Origin: Nitrospirota bacterium
GTDB lineage: Bacteria > Nitrospirota > Nitrospiria > Nitrospirales > UBA8639
DNA: 10,463 nt
Reading direction: 5' to 3'
Assembly: GCA_003235785.1 (NCBI GenBank)
Contig: QJYE01000126.1
Coordinates: forward strand, 1 to 10,463
In this document: positions 7,491-10,463 of the stretch, piece by piece
How the letters are laid out: the number at the start of each line of letters is the position of its first letter
Position numbering within the stretch: the first letter of the stretch is position 1
Notes under the pieces: generated by a model
Told to the model about the DNA's origin: nothing
Databases searched by the model: none
What the model saw: only the letters and a program-made list of their open reading frames with translations
Position numbers and translations under genes: made by a program

Positions 7491-7610
7491 TTGACGAAGA
7501 GTCAATCAGCCGGACTACCCACTTTTCCCATCTATACTTTTCTCTAACAGAGGATTAGGATTCCACGACAACATATCACCGAATCGATTTCAAAATAAGG
7601 CGGATGACCA
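7491..7610 (+). other. Spacer between the peroxidase gene and glgC
   Basis: A 6-bp inverted repeat ATTGAC-GAAGA-GTCAAT (7490-7506) follows the peroxidase stop but has no T-run, so it is not a clear terminator. TATACT at 7533-7538 resembles a -10 box, without a -35 at the right distance. The glgC Shine-Dalgarno sequence is probably AAGG at 7597-7600. Confidence 0.3.
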
Positions 7611-8831
7611 ATGCGCGATGTCTATACCATGATCCTTGCCGGCGGCCGTGGCGAACGGTTGCTACCACTTACCCAGCACCGCGCCAAACCAGCGGTCCCC
7701 TTCGGCGGCAAATACAGGATCATCGACGTGACCCTGAGCAATTGTTTGAATTCCGGACTCCGCAAAATCGCGGTTCTTATACAGTACAAATCTCACTCCT
7801 TAGATCGCCACATCAGGCGTGGGTGGTCAATTTTCAATCCGGAACTTGGGGAATTCCTCTTTTCCATCCCTCCGCAACAACGTATTAGTGCAGAGTGGTA
7901 CCGGGGCACAGCTGATGCCGTCCATCAAAACATTTTCCTGTTGGAACAAGAACGGCCCAAATACCTCTTAATCCTCGCCGGGGATCATCTCTACAAAATG
8001 AATTATGCGGATATGTTCCGTTTCATGCAGGAAACGCAAGCAGATGCCGTGGTCGGCGCTATTGAATGGCCCATCGAAGAAACTCGGTCATTCGGCGTCT
8101 TAGGTGTGGATTCCACCATGCGTGTCATCCGGTTTGAAGAAAAACCACCCAACCCATTCCCCTTGCCTGATGATCCAACCCACGCGTTTATCTCCATGGG
8201 CATCTACCTCTTTCGCACCGACCACCTCTATGATGAACTGCGAAAAGACGCGGGAATGGCTACCGCCCATGATTTCGGAAGAAACATCATCCCCAACATG
8301 CTGCAGAACAAACGAGTCTTCGCCTATAACTTTCAAGATGAAAACAAAAAACAAGTCAAATATTGGCGGGATATCGGTACGCTTGATGCCTACTACGAAG
8401 CCAACATGGATCTCGTCGGGGTGGATCCTCTCCTCAATCTCTACGACGAGGCCTGGCCCATCCGCACCTATCAAGGACAATTTCCACCTGCCAAATTCGT
8501 CTTTGCGGATCAATATCCCGGCGGGCGCGCGGGCGTAGCCTTAGACTCCATTGTGTCCGGGGGATGCATCATCGCAGGAGGGAAAGTCGAAAAAAGTGTC
8601 TTGTCCCCAGACGTCCGGGTGAACCAATATGCGGACGTTCAGGAATCGGTCATCATGGAAGATGTTGAAATCGGAGAAGGTGCTCGGATTCGCCGCGCGA
8701 TCATCGACAAGGGAGTGAATATCCCTGGGGGGACAGTCATCGGGTACGACCCAGAAGCGGACCGCAGCCGCTATACCGTCACAGAAGACGGCATCGTTGT
8801 GGTAACACGGGCAACCCCTAAGCCCACTTGA
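7611..8831 (+). CDS. glgC: Glucose-1-phosphate adenylyltransferase (ADP-glucose pyrophosphorylase)
   Basis: This enzyme makes ADP-glucose and pyrophosphate from ATP and glucose-1-phosphate, the committed step of bacterial glycogen synthesis. The 406 residues begin with the nucleotidyltransferase loop 'ILAGGRGERLLPLT' (8-21) and 'RAKPAVPFGGKYRIID' (24-39). Then come 'WYRGTADAVHQN' (96-107), the metal-binding Asp125 in 'ILAGDHLY', Lys178 in 'FEEKP' (the glucose-1-phosphate contact in characterised enzymes), and 'YWRDIGTLDAYYEAN'. The C-terminal third has the hexapeptide-type pattern of the left-handed beta-helix ('SVIMEDVEIGEGARIRRAI'). It is slightly shorter than many GlgC proteins at both ends but has no internal gap. 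Start ATG 7611; AAGG lies about ten bases upstream. No other glycogen gene (glgA, glgB) lies in this window, so it is separated from its pathway at least on this side. Confidence 0.95.
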   Translation: MRDVYTMILAGGRGERLLPLTQHRAKPAVPFGGKYRIIDVTLSNCLNSGLRKIAVLIQYKSHSLDRHIRRGWSIFNPELGEFLFSIPPQQRISAEWYRGTADAVHQNIFLLEQERPKYLLILAGDHLYKMNYADMFRFMQETQADAVVGAIEWPIEETRSFGVLGVDSTMRVIRFEEKPPNPFPLPDDPTHAFISMGIYLFRTDHLYDELRKDAGMATAHDFGRNIIPNMLQNKRVFAYNFQDENKKQVKYWRDIGTLDAYYEANMDLVGVDPLLNLYDEAWPIRTYQGQFPPAKFVFADQYPGGRAGVALDSIVSGGCIIAGGKVEKSVLSPDVRVNQYADVQESVIMEDVEIGEGARIRRAIIDKGVNIPGGTVIGYDPEADRSRYTVTEDGIVVVTRATPKPT

Positions 8832-9094
8832 AAAGGTCGAGGAGTATCGGGATGCCCCTCTTCACAAGCGAAGGATCACAGAAAAGAACCTTCTTCATTT
8901 CACGCTCAGCACTCAATTTTCAAACTAAGCCATCGCCACTCCTCCCTCCCTCAAATATTTTCTGTCATTATAAAAAAGCAGTAGGCAAAACAATCATAAA
9001 CCGTCTACACTATAGACCTGCAAACGAGAACATGGTCTTAATTAATTACAGCTCGTCTCATGAGTTTTTTCACTGAAGAAAGGATGTTTCACAC
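8832..9094 (+). other. Intergenic region upstream of the 119-residue protein
   Basis: An open frame over most of this stretch (8828-9076) has no family resemblance or ribosome site and I do not regard it as a gene. The second half is AT-rich. TATAAA at 8969-8974 is a -10-like element without a partner. GTCTA-CACTA-TAGAC at 9003-9017 is a 5-bp inverted repeat. TTAATTAATTA lies near 9037-9047. AAAGGA at about 9079-9084, ten bases before ATG 9095, is the likely ribosome site for the next gene. Confidence 0.4.
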
Positions 9095-9454
9095 ATGGCC
9101 CAACAACACAAACAATTTGCCGAAGGTAAATCTGGAGAACTCTACGGATACACGGGGAAAAATGCACCGCCAGGTACAACCCCGCTGGTCGAAGAAGACG
9201 GAATCACCCTGACCTCGGATGGTCTGAAGTTTTGCAAAACACGAGGGTACCCGACGCCATTAGTCGAAACCCTCCGTGTCATTCACGATCAATATCAGGC
9301 GCCAACTGTGGGCCAGGCGATTGAAGCGGCAGCTCTCAACGCTGATCTCATGATGGGAAAACAGGAAAATACCAAAAAATTCTCAGAACGACTCCGTCTG
9401 GATTGGGAACAACAAGACAAAGCCTATAAGGCTCAGGTCGCCGGGAAAAAATAA
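9095..9454 (+). CDS. Unrecognised small soluble protein, 119 residues
   Basis: I do not recognise a family. The protein is hydrophilic with no signal peptide or membrane segment. The N-terminal third contains 'GKSGELYGYTGKNAPPGTTPL', with several glycines and tyrosines. The middle contains 'ITLTSDGLKFCKTRGYPTPLVETLRVIHDQYQ', which reads like a short strand plus helix, with the only cysteine (Cys47). The last 50 residues are probably helical and charged, ending in a Lys/Gln/Ala-rich tail 'QQDKAYKAQVAGKK'. AAAGGA ten bases before the ATG, sensible codon use and a clean stop make it a real gene. It is 62 bases upstream of a tiny lysine-rich gene on the same strand, so the two could be cotranscribed. 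No function is proposed. Confidence 0.8.
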   Translation: MAQQHKQFAEGKSGELYGYTGKNAPPGTTPLVEEDGITLTSDGLKFCKTRGYPTPLVETLRVIHDQYQAPTVGQAIEAAALNADLMMGKQENTKKFSERLRLDWEQQDKAYKAQVAGKK

Positions 9455-9516
9455 GACCCCTAGAGTCCAACTAACTCGCAGAAACGTTACGCAATTTATT
9501 CACAAGGAGTATTCCG

Positions 9517-9609
9517 ATGGGAAAAAGTCAGGACGCAAAAAAAGAAACCAAGAAGAAACCAGCCAAAACCATGAAAGAAAAACGGGCAGACAAAAAGGCC
9601 AAAAAATAA
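9517..9609 (+). CDS. Tiny lysine-rich protein, 30 residues
   Basis: ATG 9517 is preceded by a perfect AAGGAG (9504-9509) at seven bases, the best ribosome site in the window. The frame runs 30 codons to TAA at 9607-9609. Thirteen residues are Lys and one is Arg, against four acidic residues, giving a net charge near +10 with no cysteine or aromatic residue. The second half 'KTMKEKRADKKAKK' looks like a short basic helix. Such peptides commonly bind nucleic acid or ribosomes, but that is inference from composition only. The strong ribosome site and complete short frame argue for translation; A-rich DNA producing lysine codons by chance is the alternative. It follows the 119-residue gene and is followed by a strong hairpin. 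Confidence 0.65.
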   Translation: MGKSQDAKKETKKKPAKTMKEKRADKKAKK

Positions 9610-9640
9610 CCCCACCCACAATTTGCTTCTTCTACCATTT

Positions 9641-9668
9641 GCTGGCGGAGGGCATCCCCTTCGCCGGC
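9641..9668 (+). terminator. Strong GC-rich hairpin downstream of the small genes
   Basis: GCTGGCGGAGGG pairs with CCCTTCGCCGGC around a CATC tetraloop, giving 12 base pairs, two of them G-U type. It begins 31 bases after the stop of the lysine-rich gene, where a transcript end is expected. No T-run follows on the + strand, so it may protect a 3' end or act with Rho rather than be a classical intrinsic terminator. It could also be one copy of a dispersed repeat. Confidence 0.4.
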
Positions 9669-9841
9669 CATAGTGCAATTCAATAAAACTTACAGATTTC
9701 CCTTTTATCCTTACAGGGAACGAAGTTCACCATTCCCTCATACCCTTTCCGCTCTCAGAAGGCGTTGATGTTAGGATCAGTCAAAACCGAGAACAATCAA
9801 AATCTTAACCGGATACCCAAACCCATCCCCTCCTCTACTAT

Positions 9842-9870
9842 TTGACAACCATCGATATGTCTATTATTCT
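9842..9870 (+). promoter_or_regulatory. arsR promoter
   Basis: A perfect TTGACA (9842-9847) is followed after exactly 17 bases by TATTCT (9865-9870), four of six matches to the -10 consensus. The expected start of transcription, about seven bases past the -10 box, coincides with the A of the arsR ATG at 9877, predicting a leaderless mRNA. Confidence 0.75.
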
Positions 9871-9878
9871 AGACATAT
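9855..9878 (+). promoter_or_regulatory. ArsR operator (9-bp perfect inverted repeat)
   Basis: ATATGTCTA (9855-9863) and TAGACATAT (9870-9878) are perfect inverted repeats separated by six bases. The repeat spans the distal spacer and whole -10 box and ends inside the start codon. ArsR/SmtB proteins bind such AT-rich dyads and block RNA polymerase until metalloid binding releases them, so autorepression is the natural reading. Confidence 0.75.
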
Positions 9879-10254
9879 GGAAATTAATGAGGCTATCCTC
9901 GCTTTTGGAGCTCTTTCGCAAGAAACCCGACTTCGGGTTTTCCGTCTGCTGGTTGAACATGGGCCGGAGGGAACGCCAGCCGGCACATTAAGTAAACGCT
10001 TAGGAATCCCGCACAATACACTCTCATTCCACCTCTCCCATATGAGCAATGCAGGATTGGTGCTTTCAAGGCGGGAAGGTCGATCAATCTTTTATAGTGC
10101 CAACTTCGATTTTTTCACCGCCCTGATCCGCTATATGGTGGAAGACTGCTGCCGCGAAGACATGGCCAGTATCCGGGACCATAAAACCAAAAATTGCAGC
10201 ATCATCGAACTGTCAAAGTGTTGCCAACCCACGCACCATGAGGCCAAACCATGA
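9877..10254 (+). CDS. arsR: ArsR-family metalloid-responsive repressor
   Basis: This 125-residue ArsR/SmtB winged-helix protein is predicted to repress its own operon and release DNA on binding arsenite or a related metalloid. The fold is clear: 'FGALSQETRLRVFRLLVEHG' (10-29), the recognition helix region 'LGIPHNTLSFHLSHMSNAGLV' (42-62), and the wing 'SRREGRSIFYSAN' (64-76). The classical E. coli-type CxC in the recognition helix is absent. Cysteines are instead C-terminal: Cys91-Cys92 ('VEDCCRE'), Cys107 and Cys115-Cys116 ('SKCCQ'). C-terminal vicinal cysteines resemble the site described for Acidithiobacillus ferrooxidans ArsR. The ATG at 9877 has no Shine-Dalgarno sequence and coincides with the predicted transcription start. 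It overlaps the lyase gene by ATGA. Arsenic as ligand is inferred from the neighbour. Confidence 0.9.
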   Translation: MEINEAILAFGALSQETRLRVFRLLVEHGPEGTPAGTLSKRLGIPHNTLSFHLSHMSNAGLVLSRREGRSIFYSANFDFFTALIRYMVEDCCREDMASIRDHKTKNCSIIELSKCCQPTHHEAKP

Positions 10255-10463
10255 AACGTCTACACGTGCATATCGGAGTCGACCAGTTAGAAGAAGCCAT
10301 TCAGTTTTACAGCCGACTGTTGGGAGCGGAGCCGGTTAAACGCAAACCGGACTATGCCAAATGGATGTTGGACGATCCATGCGTTAACCTAGCCATCTCT
10401 ACCCGAGTTGAGACAAAAGGAGTTGATCACCTGGGCATTCAAGTGGATGACGAACAGGAGCTT
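10251..10463 (+). CDS. arsI: ArsI/CadI-family lyase (partial, 3' end off window)
   Basis: The first 71 residues of a vicinal-oxygen-chelate (glyoxalase-fold) protein are present: 'LHVHIGVDQLEEAIQFYSRL', then 'KPDYAKWMLDDPCVNLAIST', then 'GVDHLGIQVDD'. This set is characteristic of the ArsI/CadI group. ArsI is an iron-dependent dioxygenase that breaks the C-As bond of trivalent organoarsenicals; CadI relatives are metal-induced proteins of less certain function. The metal ligands in this half are probably His5 or His7 and His60. The vicinal cysteine pair that binds the arsenical in ArsI would lie beyond the window edge, so ArsI and CadI cannot be separated here. Cys44 stands where I recall Arg in relatives. 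ATG 10251 overlaps the arsR stop as ATGA, so translation is coupled to the repressor and controlled by the same operator. Confidence 0.85.
   Translation, partial: MKRLHVHIGVDQLEEAIQFYSRLLGAEPVKRKPDYAKWMLDDPCVNLAISTRVETKGVDHLGIQVDDEQEL

Noticed and set aside
7490..7506. Terminator after the peroxidase gene
   Set aside because: The 6-bp stem is short and no T-run follows.
8100..8513. 137-codon minus-strand frame inside glgC
   Set aside because: It is fully antisense to a confidently identified enzyme, with no ribosome site or family resemblance.
8828..9076. 82-codon frame after glgC
   Set aside because: No ribosome site or recognisable motif, and AT-rich second half; it reads like non-coding sequence.
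1..10463. Mobile elements, CRISPR arrays, tRNA or rRNA genes
   Set aside because: No transposase or integrase motifs, no regularly spaced repeats, and no tRNA-like or rRNA-like stretch was seen on either strand.

Overview
The window looks like a chromosomal stretch from a Gram-negative bacterium with roughly even GC. A periplasmic-adaptor efflux system, a glgC-type ADP-glucose pyrophosphorylase and the style of the regulators and CBS proteins suggest a Nitrospirota/Nitrospira-like organism. That placement comes from memory of similar proteins and is tentative, since no rRNA or marker gene is present.

Layout. Positions 1-370 (+) hold the remains of a winged-helix regulator whose frame is broken near 182. 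Positions 440-4742 (-) are a compact four-gene efflux operon, read right to left: membrane fusion protein, ABC ATPase, then two MacB/FtsX-type permeases. Two of its three junctions are 4-base GTGA overlaps. Its upstream edge abuts a decayed CBS-domain gene on the + strand (about 4801-5100), which has an in-frame TAG and missing N-terminal parts. Positions 5101-5432 hold nothing recognisable. Positions 5433-6737 (-) encode a RhlE-like DEAD-box RNA helicase with a candidate promoter at 6909-6937 and a leader with two inverted repeats. Diverging from it is a cysteine-type glutathione peroxidase (6999-7490, +), followed by glgC (7611-8831, +).

From 9095 the + strand carries an unrecognised 119-residue soluble protein, a 30-residue lysine-rich peptide with a perfect Shine-Dalgarno sequence (9517-9609), a strong hairpin, and then the start of an arsenic-resistance operon. 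In that operon arsR (9877-10254) overlaps an ArsI/CadI-type lyase gene (10251 to the window end) by ATGA. A perfect 9-bp inverted repeat covers the arsR -10 box and runs into the ATG, so the transcript is predicted to be leaderless and autorepressed.

The window combines stress and efflux functions (ABC export, peroxide, organoarsenical detoxification, RNA helicase) with one storage-carbohydrate enzyme. Two decayed genes lie on either side of the efflux operon. I see no mobile element, CRISPR, tRNA or rRNA. The most interesting items are the arsR operator/leaderless start, the tiny basic peptide next to an orphan protein, and the structured leader of the helicase.
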